Shown: positions 45,771 to 55,267, counted from the first letter of the stretch. The stretch is DNA of 64,000 bases from Grimontia indica (GCF_000333895.2 NZ_ANFM02000014.1:124001-188000); one strand, 5' to 3'. A program made the numbers and translations. The notes: generated by a model not told the origin, from the sequence alone.

Positions 45771-47249
45771 CTATTTTTCTGGAAACGGAATGGCCAGTGC
45801 TTCCGGGTAACCTCTCAGCACTGTCAACGTTTTCGCTTTCTCTACTACCTGTGCTTCAGTCAATGACTCGGTCAGTGACAGTGTTGGAATATTCCACCCA
45901 GCAGGCAATTTCACACCGTGAAGCGCTTCTAACTGCTCAAGGATACGCTCAGCTGCTTGCAGTGCGGATGAGGCTTTCACCAACTCGACACGTGCGTAGC
46001 GCTCACCTTCAAAGGACGCGTCAGCCGCACGCAAACTCGGGTCGTCTCCCGGAATTTGCTGAGCGCCACAAAGCGGCTTTCCACCCACTTCGGCTTGCTC
46101 GAATGCAGGTAGCCAATTGGCGAAATGGGAAATGGCACGGGAAGTACGCTCACGGATTTCAGGCCATTCCCAGCCACCATCAGCTTTCACCACCATGCTT
46201 TCGGGCAGCGGCGGATAAGCGGTTTCTGCATCACTTTTCACCAAACCACCTTCAAACAAGGTGATCTCCTGCGTCATGCCATGAAGCTGGATGAAACCTT
46301 GTGGGTACGGAGTGAGTTGCGCCATGCCCTGCGGTGTACCGCGCTCTCCATGAATAATCACTTCTGGCCATTGGCCGGGTTTTGATGGCCAGTGGGCGAC
46401 GTAGGCGGCTTTGTACTCGACCCAACGCTTTCTTGGCGAGGAGACCATATCGTCCAGCTTGCCTGTGCGAAATCCGGCAGCATTGATGAGGTAATCAACA
46501 CGTTGCGATACCACTTCACCATCCACGTTCTGCGCGTGAATAGTCCAGCCTTCATGCTCTTTGACCAGATCAATGACCTTATGGCCAAGTTTCATCTCGC
46601 AATGAGATGACTCTTCTAGCCCCAGGGCAGCAGTAGCGGCCAAACGGAAAACACTCAGTCCATATTCCTGAACCACAACTATCGGGTATTTGAAATTGTC
46701 ATGCGGCAAGTGGTGCGCCACAGGAATCATCCATTCTTGTGGTGTTTTAGGTGATTCAGGCAGTGGTAACTGAGCCAATGCGGCCATATCTTCGCGGGAA
46801 AACAGCGTGTAGTAATCGTCAGGGGGCCCCAAAACGGCATTATTCTGGTCTTGATCAACCAACGCTTTGTAATGCGCGGTTAGTACGTCGAGACGATTCA
46901 AAATCGCCTCAGGTTCGCCCGGGTCTGATGTCGGGATAGCAATAACCGTCGGACGCCGGTTAACAGAGTGCGGATAGGCTCGAACGGTAGCAATAGATTG
47001 CTCCAAAAGTGTCACACACTGCTGTTCAGAAATCTCGCGGTACAGGTTTCCCCCTGCGTGCAGGTGACAAATCGGTGGCCCACTGACGAGGCTTTCCCCT
47101 GCTTCAAACAGCACGGTATTGATGCCCAAACCCGACAGCTTCAACGCTGCAGTCGAACCGGCAACACCACCACCCACGATGCCAACAGTAAACGGTTTGT
47201 TTAACGTCAACGCACTACCCTCAACACACAATTCGGTCTTTTCTTTCAT
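45771..47249 (-). CDS. FAD-dependent oxidoreductase of unknown substrate
   Basis: A 492-residue protein with an N-terminal dinucleotide-binding fold: VGIVGGGVAGSTAALKLSGLG (about 22-42), then an acidic residue in VLFEAG. A second FAD-contact region is YLINAAGFRTG (about 254-264). This resembles the DAO/glycine-oxidase group, but the substrate cannot be named. No signal peptide or membrane segment was seen. The SGPPICHLHAGGNLY segment near residues 56-70 is distinctive and may be a family signature. It lies between bcp and perM as a single gene. Confidence 0.8.
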   Translation of the reverse strand: MKEKTELCVEGSALTLNKPFTVGIVGGGVAGSTAALKLSGLGINTVLFEAGESLVSGPPICHLHAGGNLYREISEQQCVTLLEQSIATVRAYPHSVNRRPTVIAIPTSDPGEPEAILNRLDVLTAHYKALVDQDQNNAVLGPPDDYYTLFSREDMAALAQLPLPESPKTPQEWMIPVAHHLPHDNFKYPIVVVQEYGLSVFRLAATAALGLEESSHCEMKLGHKVIDLVKEHEGWTIHAQNVDGEVVSQRVDYLINAAGFRTGKLDDMVSSPRKRWVEYKAAYVAHWPSKPGQWPEVIIHGERGTPQGMAQLTPYPQGFIQLHGMTQEITLFEGGLVKSDAETAYPPLPESMVVKADGGWEWPEIRERTSRAISHFANWLPAFEQAEVGGKPLCGAQQIPGDDPSLRAADASFEGERYARVELVKASSALQAAERILEQLEALHGVKLPAGWNIPTLSLTESLTEAQVVEKAKTLTVLRGYPEALAIPFPEK

Positions 47250-47348
47250 TCTAATCGCAGCCAGCCCTTGAGCCTGGCAAAAATAAAGAGAGACCCAAAT
47301 TCAGGTCCCTACTTTTTGATTACTCACTTTATCACGGTGAAGATCATT

Positions 47349-48428
47349 TTAGTTGTTAGTTTCTGCTATTGCTTCTTCCGGTTCATTGGAAGGCAGCGCG
47401 TTCCATACCGCTTTCACCAGAGTTGCCAGTGGGATAGCAAAGAAAACGCCCCAGAACCCCCAAAGTCCTCCAAACACCAGCACGGCAACGATAATCGCCA
47501 CAGGGTGGAGATTCACTGCTTCGGAGAATAAAACCGGCACCAACACATTACCGTCAAGTGCCTGAATAATACCGTATGCCAGCATCAGGTAACCCAGCTC
47601 TGGGCTAATGCCCCACTGGAACAGTGCGACCATAAAGATGGGCAAAGTGACCGCTGCCGCGCCAATGTAAGGAATGAGAACAGACAAGCCCGTAGCTACA
47701 CTCAGCAGCGCTGCGTAGCGGAGGTCCAGAATCGCGAAGGTGATGTAACTGGTAATACCCACGATAATAATTTCCGTCACTTTGCCACGGATGTAGTTAG
47801 AGATTTGTTCGTTCATCTCCATCCCTACTTTGTTGGTCAAGCGGCGGTTTCTCGGCAGTAACGAGGTAAACGAACGCATCATTTCCTCTTTGTCTTTAAG
47901 CAGGAAGAAAACCAGCAATGGCACCAAAATGAGGTAAACCGCCAAAGCTGCGAGGCTCACGAGCGAAGACAATGAGCTTTTCACTACGCTTTCACCCATA
48001 CCCAGCACACGGCTTTGCAATGTGTCGATAAAGGTATTCACCATATGCGGTTGAATAAGTTCAGGATACTCATCAGGAAGATGGGAAACATAGCTTTGGA
48101 AATCGTTGAACATTTTCGGAATGTCAGCGATGAGGTTGATGATCTGGTTCCAGATCGTTGGCATCAACCCAAAAAAAGCGAGGATCATAAAACCCACAAA
48201 AAGCAAGAGGACCAGGATCACCGACAAGGTGCGGTTCAGTCCTAATTTCACCATTTTGGCAACAGGCCATTCCAACAGATAGGCCAATACGATAGCAACA
48301 AGAAGTGGGGCAATCAGGTTGCCGAAAAAGTAGATGACCACAAAGCCCATGATGAGCAGTGCAATCAAGCTTACTGCGTGCGGATCTGAGAACCGTCGTT
48401 GATACCAACGGTTAAGCATTTCTAGCAT
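47349..48428 (-). CDS. perM: AI-2E/PerM family transporter
   Basis: A 359-residue inner-membrane protein with about eight membrane segments. Hallmarks are the N-terminal double hydrophobic region (19-60), the VFFLLKDKEEM segment (about 173-183) and the conserved IPYIGAAAVTLP and LVPVLFSEAVNLHP (about 251-310). PerM is a putative permease; other family members export AI-2 or sodium/protons. In many gammaproteobacteria it lies next to bepA and arsC, as here, with a TusA-like gene between. No specific substrate is shown by the sequence. Confidence 0.92.
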   Translation of the reverse strand: MLEMLNRWYQRRFSDPHAVSLIALLIMGFVVIYFFGNLIAPLLVAIVLAYLLEWPVAKMVKLGLNRTLSVILVLLLFVGFMILAFFGLMPTIWNQIINLIADIPKMFNDFQSYVSHLPDEYPELIQPHMVNTFIDTLQSRVLGMGESVVKSSLSSLVSLAALAVYLILVPLLVFFLLKDKEEMMRSFTSLLPRNRRLTNKVGMEMNEQISNYIRGKVTEIIIVGITSYITFAILDLRYAALLSVATGLSVLIPYIGAAAVTLPIFMVALFQWGISPELGYLMLAYGIIQALDGNVLVPVLFSEAVNLHPVAIIVAVLVFGGLWGFWGVFFAIPLATLVKAVWNALPSNEPEEAIAETNN

Positions 48429-48440
48429 GTAGTTTCCTGT

Positions 48441-48662
48441 TTATAGTTTGGTGACGTTAATCACCGTCGCTCCCTGAACAGGCTGGCACTCAAATTCAAA
48501 ACCACTCTTCTCCAAGTAGCGGGGAATATCCTTCAAGGCGCCACTGTCCGTAATGTATAGCGCTATTTGCTGTCCTTGCTTCAGTGATGCACAGGCTCTT
48601 TTCGCCAAAAGCAGCGCCATAGGGCAACGCTGCTCACGCAAATCAAGGGATTGAATTTCCAT
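48441..48662 (-). CDS. TusA-family sulfurtransferase-like protein
   Basis: A 73-residue protein with the TusA signature RCPMALLLAKRA and Cys13 as the sulfur carrier. TusA proteins pass sulfur in tRNA thiolation and related reactions; this one is a paralogue and its acceptor is unknown. It is the first gene of a leftward pair with perM (12 bases between), and divergent from bepA. Confidence 0.88.
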   Translation of the reverse strand: MEIQSLDLREQRCPMALLLAKRACASLKQGQQIALYITDSGALKDIPRYLEKSGFEFECQPVQGATVINVTKL

Positions 48663-48833
48663 TCTTTCTCGCTGACCGCTATTATCGTCGGCATTGTATA
48701 CTCAAACAACGCGGATAAGTAGTTTGGGTATTCTGACAACCTCGCCGCGAAAGCCAGAACCTCTCGCTCGCCTCGTTGTCTATCTATATCAACACCCCAA
48801 AGATTTCGCGTGCTGGAGGCACCAACGTCAGTC

Positions 48834-50291
48834 ATGCAGCTTTTCAAAAAAGCCACAACGAGCCTTCTTATTGCATCACTTGCCCTCACATCACCAGTGA
48901 TGGCGACGTCGTATAACGATCTCCCCGAAATCGGCACTGCCGCAGCGGGCACCTTGACTGTTCAGAAAGAAATTGAATACGGCGACGCTTACATGCGTAT
49001 GCTTCGTGGCAGCCAGCCTATCGTGAATGACCCGGTTTTGTCCGAATACATTTCCGCATTAGGGGCATCTCTGGTTGCCAATGCTAATGATGTTAAAACA
49101 CCTTTTGAGTTTTTTCTGATACGGAATCGTGACATTAATGCTTTCGCCTTCTTTGGTGGTCACGTTGCCTTACATACAGGTCTGTTTCTCCATGCACAGA
49201 GCGAAAGTGAACTCGCCTCTGTGGTCGCGCACGAAATCGCCCACTTAACACAGCGCCATCTGGCCCGTGCCATGGAAGAGCAAGCAAGACAAACACCGCT
49301 AACCATGGCGGCACTGGTTGGTTCATTGATGCTGGCGATTGCAGCGCCCCAAGCAGGCATTGCTGCGGCTCAAGCCACCACAGCAGCTTCTATTCAGAGC
49401 CAAATCAACTACACCCGAAGCAACGAGAAAGAAGCCGACCGTATTGGTCTGGAGACCCTTTCGCGCTCAGGGTTTGATGTAAACGCCATGCCAGTTTTCT
49501 TCACCCGCATGGCGGACCAATATCGCTTTGCTTCGAAACCGCCACAGTTCTTGTTGACTCACCCGTTGCCAGACTCGCGTATCACCGACTCTCGCTCCCG
49601 TGCGCAGCAATATCCGCAACGTACTGTTCCATTATCACCGGAATACCATCTTGCCCGTGCCCGCGTGATCGCGCGTTTTGCCGGTATCGACAGTGCTGCC
49701 GCCATCGACTGGTTCGATCGCCAACTTAAAAAAGCCTCCCCTGCCCGCGCTCAATCGCTGAACTATGGTAAAGCGCTGGTATATATCGACAGCAGGCAGT
49801 TTGATAAAGCCGGAAAGCTTTTAGCACCATTGTACAAGGCGCAGCCAAATAACCGCTTCTATTTAGATGCGATGACAGATTTAGATGTCGCACAGAAACA
49901 CTATGATGCAGCCCTGAAACGTCTTGAAAAAGCGCTCGCTACCCAACCAAACAATGCCGTATTGCTTTTGAACCGTGATTACGTGTTGGTAAAAGCAGGG
50001 CGTTATGAAGAGGCGATTAAAGGTTTAGTGAAAGTGACACACCGTTTCCCAACCAATACCAACGGTTGGTCGTTGCTTCAGGAAGCTTACGACAGTGAAG
50101 GTGTCCGCCATGGCGCGCTTGCCGCACAAGCAGAGCTTTATGCCCTTCAAGGACGTTGGCACAAAGCCATTAGCAATTACACACAAGCCAGTCAGCTTGT
50201 GGAGCTTGGCAGCCTTGATCAGGCTCGCTACGATGCACGTATAGATCAGCTCAGGGTGCAGGAAGCGCGTTTCGCTGAGTTGCAACGCTAA
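48834..50291 (+). CDS. bepA: Periplasmic metalloprotease/chaperone BepA
   Basis: A 485-residue M48 protease that repairs or degrades misassembled outer-membrane proteins such as LptD and BamA. The signal peptide (1-24, ending PVMA) precedes the zinc site H133-E-I-A-H137, with Glu200 in NEKEADRIG as the third ligand. A TPR region fills about 290-480. The ATG is chosen over the GTG at 48810, because it starts directly at the signal peptide. It lies 42 bases before arsC, the usual neighbour. Together with bamC the window carries two outer-membrane biogenesis factors. Confidence 0.95.
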   Translation: MQLFKKATTSLLIASLALTSPVMATSYNDLPEIGTAAAGTLTVQKEIEYGDAYMRMLRGSQPIVNDPVLSEYISALGASLVANANDVKTPFEFFLIRNRDINAFAFFGGHVALHTGLFLHAQSESELASVVAHEIAHLTQRHLARAMEEQARQTPLTMAALVGSLMLAIAAPQAGIAAAQATTAASIQSQINYTRSNEKEADRIGLETLSRSGFDVNAMPVFFTRMADQYRFASKPPQFLLTHPLPDSRITDSRSRAQQYPQRTVPLSPEYHLARARVIARFAGIDSAAAIDWFDRQLKKASPARAQSLNYGKALVYIDSRQFDKAGKLLAPLYKAQPNNRFYLDAMTDLDVAQKHYDAALKRLEKALATQPNNAVLLLNRDYVLVKAGRYEEAIKGLVKVTHRFPTNTNGWSLLQEAYDSEGVRHGALAAQAELYALQGRWHKAISNYTQASQLVELGSLDQARYDARIDQLRVQEARFAELQR

Positions 50292-50333
50292 GTCATCGCC
50301 CGAACAACAAACTAAAACGAGAAAGGAACTGTC

Positions 50334-50678
50334 ATGTCAGTCACTATTTACCACAACTCCCGTTGCTCAAAGAGCCGCCAAACTCTGGCGCTGCTGGAAG
50401 AAAAAGGCATTCAGCCAGACGTTGTGGCTTATCTGGAAACACCGCCATCTGCAGACACCATAAAAAACCTGCTGGAGCAATTGGGCTTCGACTCCCCACG
50501 ACAAATGATGCGCACCAAAGAAGCCATCTATAAAGAGCTTCAGCTGGCTGATGCGACAGACGAGCAACTGATTCAAGCTATGGTTGAAAATCCAAAACTG
50601 ATTGAACGCCCAATTGTTGTCGCAAATGGTAAAGCAGCGATGGGTCGACCACCAGAAAACGTATTGACCATTCTGTAA
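50334..50678 (+). CDS. arsC: Arsenate reductase (glutaredoxin-dependent), ArsC/YfgD type
   Basis: A 114-residue protein with Cys11 in HNSRCSKSRQTL, the ArsC catalytic site, and the substrate-site arginines in MMRTKE (about 60) and ERPIVV (about 92). It reduces arsenate to arsenite with glutathione and glutaredoxin; chromosomal YfgD forms may have another role. Its stop overlaps the next start (TAATG). Confidence 0.92.
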   Translation: MSVTIYHNSRCSKSRQTLALLEEKGIQPDVVAYLETPPSADTIKNLLEQLGFDSPRQMMRTKEAIYKELQLADATDEQLIQAMVENPKLIERPIVVANGKAAMGRPPENVLTIL

Positions 50679-51259
50679 TGACTGAGGTTCTGGTTCTCTA
50701 TTACAGCCGACATGGCGGGACAAGAAGCATTGCCCGCCTGATTGCCCGTGGCATAGAAGCATCAGGCGCGGTGGCAAGATTACGCACCGTCCCCGACATT
50801 GCCTCCGTTGGCGAAACACCATCTGCTGAGATCCCGGAAGATCCGTACGTGTCGATAGAGGACTTGAAAGCTTGTGATGGTTTGGCGCTCGGAAGCCCAG
50901 TTCGCTTTGGCAACATGGCCGCACCGCTTAAACACTTTATCGACAGCACGGCCAAAGAGTGGCTAGCGGGCACCCTGATCGGAAAGCCAGCCATGGTATT
51001 TACCTCAGGTTCCATGCTGCATGGCGGTCAGGAAACCACACTGAACACTATGATGCTGCCACTGCTTCACCACGGTATGGTGATTGTCGGACTGCCTCAC
51101 TCAGAGCCCGCCCTGCACACAACACAAGGTGGCGGTTCCCCCTACGGGCCTTCACACATAACAGGCGAAGGTCGGCGCCAGCCTGATGCTGAAGAGAAAA
51201 GCCTCGCCATTGCTGGTGGTAAGCGTCTGGCTGAGATAGCCGCGCGCCTCAAAGATTGA
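50678..51259 (+). CDS. WrbA-like NAD(P)H:quinone oxidoreductase (flavodoxin fold)
   Basis: A 193-residue flavoprotein with the phosphate-binding loop YYSRHGGTRSIARLIARG (8-25) and the FMN-contact GSPVRFGNMAAPLKHF (about 72-87) and TSGSMLHGGQETT (about 108-120). WrbA-type enzymes reduce quinones by two electrons, protecting against oxidative stress. It is translationally coupled to arsC by a one-base overlap and is followed by DUF2069. Confidence 0.9.
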   Translation: MTEVLVLYYSRHGGTRSIARLIARGIEASGAVARLRTVPDIASVGETPSAEIPEDPYVSIEDLKACDGLALGSPVRFGNMAAPLKHFIDSTAKEWLAGTLIGKPAMVFTSGSMLHGGQETTLNTMMLPLLHHGMVIVGLPHSEPALHTTQGGGSPYGPSHITGEGRRQPDAEEKSLAIAGGKRLAEIAARLKD

Positions 51260-51276
51260 TAAAAGGAGTTATCCCG

Positions 51277-51690
51277 TTGTTTTCTTCCAGTTCAACACTG
51301 AGGCCTCTGGCTCTCGGCGCATATTTGGCACTGATTGGTTGGGTCGCTTTGTGGCATGGTGTGATTTCACCGCACCCACATGTGAACCCAATCGGCGTAG
51401 CTATCGCTTGGATACTCCCACTGCTCTTGCCACTTATTGGCATTATGAAAGGCAAAGCTTATACCCACGCCTGGGCGAACTTCATTTTGATGTTTTACTT
51501 CCTGCATGCGCTGACCATTCTGTGGGTCGATGTAGGTGAACGCTGGCTGGCTGCTTTAGAACTGGTGCTGACTTCGTTTTCTTTTGTCTGCAACGTGTAT
51601 TACGCCAAGCGCAAAGGACAGGAAGAAGGGCTGGGACTGAAGAAGCTGTCCCAAGTCGAGAAAGAAGAAAAAGCGCGTTTCGAGCAATAA
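51277..51690 (+). CDS. DUF2069 inner-membrane protein
   Basis: A 137-residue protein with three or four membrane segments. TTG is the most likely start because AAGGAG lies 8 bases upstream; the next upstream in-frame TTG (51256) lies inside the preceding gene. LALGAYLALIGWVALWH and the NIGVAIAWILPLLLPL-like second segment, then GKAYTHAWANFILMFYF, are the recognised DUF2069 features. It forms the end of the bepA-arsC-wrbA-like unit. Function unknown. Confidence 0.83.
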   Translation: MFSSSSTLRPLALGAYLALIGWVALWHGVISPHPHVNPIGVAIAWILPLLLPLIGIMKGKAYTHAWANFILMFYFLHALTILWVDVGERWLAALELVLTSFSFVCNVYYAKRKGQEEGLGLKKLSQVEKEEKARFEQ

Positions 51691-51710
51691 GCCTCAAATC
51701 GCAAGTGATA

Positions 51711-51741
51711 AAAAAGCAGGTTTCTCAACCTGCTTTTTTTT
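51711..51741. terminator. Bidirectional terminator after DUF2069
   Basis: AAAAAGCAGG and CCTGCTTTTT pair around an 8-base loop with T runs, serving the two convergent genes. Confidence 0.92.
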
Positions 51742-51770
51742 AATTCCAGCGTATGAAACTTAGCTGTTGC

Positions 51771-52880
51771 TTAGCCAATCCACTCATACTGAATCGCCGC
51801 TTCTACTGGCTCTGGAATGGGTGTTGGCTCCACAGGCACTATCACACCATCGACACTTTCAGTCACAACAGGAGCTTCTTCCACCAGAGGTTGAGACACT
51901 ACTTCCACACGGCGCAGACGACGGTCTACCATCATCTCATTGTGAAAGATATCTTCAGACGCTAGCAGGCTGATACGGAAAGTCGCAGTACCATCAACAA
52001 TCGACTCCAATCGCAACGAAGCCACTGAGTTTAAGCCTTTCAATGTACGTTCGATAACAAAGAAATCTTCTGCATCATCAAGCCCTGACACTTCCAACGC
52101 TTTCGCACCGCTGTCAGCAACACCAAGATTCACAGCAAGGCGACCTGCATAGAAATCAGCCATCTCATCAATCATGGTGGCGAATGCTTGATCTGGCGAA
52201 CCGGAAGCGCGACCTTCAACAGGTGCATCCTGACCGATACTTGCTGCATTTGGGAAAAGTTGCCAGCTAATGCGGTTATTGTACACTTTGACAACGGCAA
52301 CACCTGCCGGGTTGTATCTCGCACTTGCCTGAGCGATAGGTCCTGCGAATCCCCCCCAAAGATCAGGAATAGACACAGCAACCACATCGTCAAAGTCACC
52401 TACAGGCATCAAAACAGGTAAACCGCGGCGCTCGCCTTCCGCTTTCAGCTCATTGATGAGTGGAGATGCAGATTGTTCCCACACCACATTGCGCTGAGAA
52501 GCATTATCTTCCACCAGCCAGAACAGGACTTCCGGACGCGGAGTGCCCCAGTAAGTCGCTTGAGCTTGCGTTAACAGTGTGCGGATCTTCCGGTCATCAA
52601 AACCAAGAACCAAAGAACGTTGACCTTCGACATTGCCATAGCCGAGCTGGGTAATGTATTGGTTCACCGTTGGGAGTGCTTTTTGAATAACGGGATTGTT
52701 ACCCACCTCAGACTGGCCAGACGCGCGGATCAATACATCAACAAATGCTGTTTCTTTCGCAGCTTGTTCCGTTGCTGCATCGCTGTCATCCAACACCACT
52801 TCAGCACTGAACAGTGAAGCGGCCATTGCACTGGTTTGCCCCAGTACGAGTGCCAAAACGAAAATGAAGGTTCGTAACAT
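51771..52880 (-). CDS. DUF2066 domain protein, exported
   Basis: A 369-residue protein with a signal peptide (MLRTFIFVLALVLGQTSAMA). The DUF2066 region covers about 22-250, with FVDVLIRASGQ, QLGYGNVEGQRSLVLGFD and ATYWGTPRPEVLFWLVED as recognisable pieces. A proline/valine-rich C-terminal tail (about 325-365) ends EWIG. It is conserved near purM in Vibrio-like genomes, but no function is known. It is likely periplasmic. Confidence 0.85.
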   Translation of the reverse strand: MLRTFIFVLALVLGQTSAMAASLFSAEVVLDDSDAATEQAAKETAFVDVLIRASGQSEVGNNPVIQKALPTVNQYITQLGYGNVEGQRSLVLGFDDRKIRTLLTQAQATYWGTPRPEVLFWLVEDNASQRNVVWEQSASPLINELKAEGERRGLPVLMPVGDFDDVVAVSIPDLWGGFAGPIAQASARYNPAGVAVVKVYNNRISWQLFPNAASIGQDAPVEGRASGSPDQAFATMIDEMADFYAGRLAVNLGVADSGAKALEVSGLDDAEDFFVIERTLKGLNSVASLRLESIVDGTATFRISLLASEDIFHNEMMVDRRLRRVEVVSQPLVEEAPVVTESVDGVIVPVEPTPIPEPVEAAIQYEWIG

Positions 52881-53142
52881 ATATTTGCCAGATAACTCGA
52901 TTTTTAAACGTTGATCATAAAGTGAAGCCCTACTGTCAGCAATGGCTAAACACCGAAATTGAGCGTTATACCAGTTGCGTACCCTTCAATACTCAAGCTT
53001 CCTGCTATTTCATTGACAATTTTTCCGACAGAAAGTTTGTCTATCAGTGTGAAGTATACTGACAGTATGCAATAGCTCACTTAATTACCCCTATAAATCA
53101 TGATAATATCCCGCGATTTTTTAAACTTCAGGAAGGTGCGTC

Positions 53143-54384
53143 ATGATGCAAGTGTTACAAGGGGCACAAATGCTATTTGTTGCCTTTGGCGCGTTGGTGC
53201 TGGTTCCACTCCTTACGGGACTTGACCCTAACGTCGCTCTTTTCGGTGCCGGTATTGGTACCCTTCTCTTCCAAATCATCACCAAACGTTCTGTCCCCAT
53301 TTTCCTCGCTTCCTCTTTTGCCTTTATTGCCCCCATCTTGTTCGGTGTTCAGACCTGGGGTATCCCAGCAACCATGGGTGGTCTAATGGCAGCAGGCCTG
53401 GTGTACGTGTGCATGGGCGGGTTTATCAAAGTGCGTGGTGTTGGTTTCATCCACAAGCTACTTCCACCAGTAGTGGTTGGCCCGGTGATCATGGTGATCG
53501 GTTTGGGTCTGGCACCTGCAGCCGTCAACATGGCGGTAGGTAAATCCGGCGACGGTGCCATTCAGCTGGTTGATGGCTCAGTAGCACTTTGGATTTCAGC
53601 GGTTTCGCTCATCACGACTATCGCTGTGTCAGTGTTCGCTAAAGGCTTTTTTAAGCTGGTACCCATTCTGGCAGGTATCGTGTCAGGCTATGTGGTTGCG
53701 CTTTTCTTTGGCGTGGTTGATTTTTCTCCGGTTCAAAATGCAGCGTGGCTGGCGATGCCAAACTTCACTGCACCGGAATTCAACATCAACGCGATTCTGT
53801 TCATGATTCCAGTAGCCATTGCCCCTGCCGTTGAACACGTTGGCGACATGCTGGCGATTTCAAATGTGACCAACAAAGACTACCTGAAAAAGCCGGGACT
53901 TCACCGCACCATGGCGGGCGATGGTGTTGCGACCATGGCCGCTTCGATGTTTGGTGCGCCACCGAACACTACTTACAGTGAAGTCACAGGCGCCGTGATG
54001 CTGACCCGCGCTTTCAACCCCGCCATCATGACCTGGGGTGCCATCACGGCGATTGTGCTGGCCTTCGTTGGCAAGTTGGGTGCGATTTTGCAGACCATTC
54101 CCGTTCCTGTGATGGGCGGCATCATGATTTTGCTGTTTGGCTCTATCGCAACCGTCGGTCTGAACACCCTGATCAAAAATCAGGTCGATCTACACAAAGC
54201 ACGTAACCTGGCTATTGTTGCAGTGACACTGGTCTTCGGTATCGGCGGTATGGCCTTTGGTATTGGCGAATTCAGCCTGCAGGGTATTAGCCTTTGCGGC
54301 ATTGTTGCGATTTTGCTGAACCTCATCCTGCCGCATGACATGGGTGAAGCCCACGTAGTCGACAACGCGCAGATGGAAGATTAA
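53143..54384 (+). CDS. uraA: Uracil permease (NCS2 family)
   Basis: A 413-residue permease with about 14 membrane segments that imports uracil with protons. It aligns with UraA through AQMLFVAFGALVLVPLL, SSFAFIAPI, AGDGVATMAASMFGAPPNTTYSE and IPVPVMGGIMILLFG. Glu231 and Glu280 match the substrate glutamates (Glu241 and Glu290). The position of the coupling His245 is Asp235 (EHVGD). The N-terminus is about 15 residues shorter than in Escherichia coli. AGGAAGG precedes the start. It converges on upp, whose product uses uracil. Confidence 0.93.
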   Translation: MMQVLQGAQMLFVAFGALVLVPLLTGLDPNVALFGAGIGTLLFQIITKRSVPIFLASSFAFIAPILFGVQTWGIPATMGGLMAAGLVYVCMGGFIKVRGVGFIHKLLPPVVVGPVIMVIGLGLAPAAVNMAVGKSGDGAIQLVDGSVALWISAVSLITTIAVSVFAKGFFKLVPILAGIVSGYVVALFFGVVDFSPVQNAAWLAMPNFTAPEFNINAILFMIPVAIAPAVEHVGDMLAISNVTNKDYLKKPGLHRTMAGDGVATMAASMFGAPPNTTYSEVTGAVMLTRAFNPAIMTWGAITAIVLAFVGKLGAILQTIPVPVMGGIMILLFGSIATVGLNTLIKNQVDLHKARNLAIVAVTLVFGIGGMAFGIGEFSLQGISLCGIVAILLNLILPHDMGEAHVVDNAQMED

Positions 54385-54400
54385 TTCTCCACACCAAACG

Positions 54401-54430
54401 AAAAGAGGCTTCCAAATGGAAGCCTCTTTC
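54401..54430. terminator. Bidirectional terminator between uraA and upp
   Basis: AAAGAGGCTTCC and GGAAGCCTCTTT form a 12-bp stem around AAAT, usable from both sides. Confidence 0.9.
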
Positions 54431-54450
54431 ATATCTCGATTTCGTGCTAT

Positions 54451-55077
54451 TTACTTAGTACCGAAAATCTTATCGCCTGCATCGCCCAGACCTGGCACGA
54501 TGTAGCCTTTGTCATTCAGTTTCTGGTCGATTGCTGCAGTGTAAAGCTCTACATCCGGGTGTGCTTTTTCCAGCGCTTCAATACCTTCCGGTGCCGCTAC
54601 CAGAACAAGCACTTTGATGTTGTCACAACCGTGCTCTTTCAGTAGATCGATGGTTGCGATCATAGAACCACCGGTTGCCAGCATTGGGTCAACCACCAGC
54701 GCCATACGCTCGTTGATATTGCTCGCAAGCTTGTGGAAATAAGGAACCGGTTCCAGCGTTTCTTCATCACGGTAAATACCGACCACACTGATACGCGCGC
54801 TTGGAATGTGCTCCAAAACGCCATCCATCATGCCCAGACCTGCACGAAGAATTGGCACAACCGTCACTTTCTTGCCCTTGATGCGGTCGATTTCAACTGG
54901 GCCATTCCAGCCTTCAATGGTCACTTTTTCAGTTTCGAAATCTGAAGTCGCTTCATAGGTCAGCAGGCTGCCTACTTCTGTCGCCAACTCACGAAAACGC
55001 TTGGTGCTGATGTCACCCTCACGCATCAGACCGATTTTGTGTTTTACCAGCGGGTGCTTAACTTCGACGACTTTCAT
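54451..55077 (-). CDS. upp: Uracil phosphoribosyltransferase
   Basis: A 208-residue enzyme that salvages uracil to UMP using PRPP. Start [14 protein letters not shown] is the known family start; the open frame runs 14 residues further upstream without family support. The PRPP loop is [10 protein letters not shown] (about 130-139), and the uracil site includes [16 protein letters not shown] at the C-terminus. It lies convergent with uraA and divergent from purM. Confidence 0.97.
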   Translation of the reverse strand: MKVVEVKHPLVKHKIGLMREGDISTKRFRELATEVGSLLTYEATSDFETEKVTIEGWNGPVEIDRIKGKKVTVVPILRAGLGMMDGVLEHIPSARISVVGIYRDEETLEPVPYFHKLASNINERMALVVDPMLATGGSMIATIDLLKEHGCDNIKVLVLVAAPEGIEALEKAHPDVELYTAAIDQKLNDKGYIVPGLGDAGDKIFGTK

Positions 55078-55189
55078 GACAGACTCCTGCAAAAAACAAA
55101 TTCCACGAATTATACACAAGAAAATTCGGTGTAATAGTTACATACAACTGGTTGCGCTTTTTTAAGCCAAATTCGCTGCATTGAACCTG

Positions 55190-55205
55190 ACGCAAACGTT
55201 TTCCT
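55190..55205. promoter_or_regulatory. PurR box upstream of purM
   Basis: ACGCAAACGTTTTCCT matches the PurR operator consensus ACGCAAACGTTTTCNT at every defined position. It lies 63 bases before the purM start and overlaps the -35 side of a promoter with a TAAAAT -10 at 55223. Confidence 0.92.
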
Positions 55206-55267
55206 TTTTGAAATACCGCTGTTAAAATGGCGCCGCTTTTTAGTCCATAACTCGGTAAGGATCCCCA

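Noticed and set aside
47287-47318. A terminator for perM
   Set aside because: The stem GAGACC/GGTCCC has a mismatch and only a broken T tract on the relevant strand; too weak to list.
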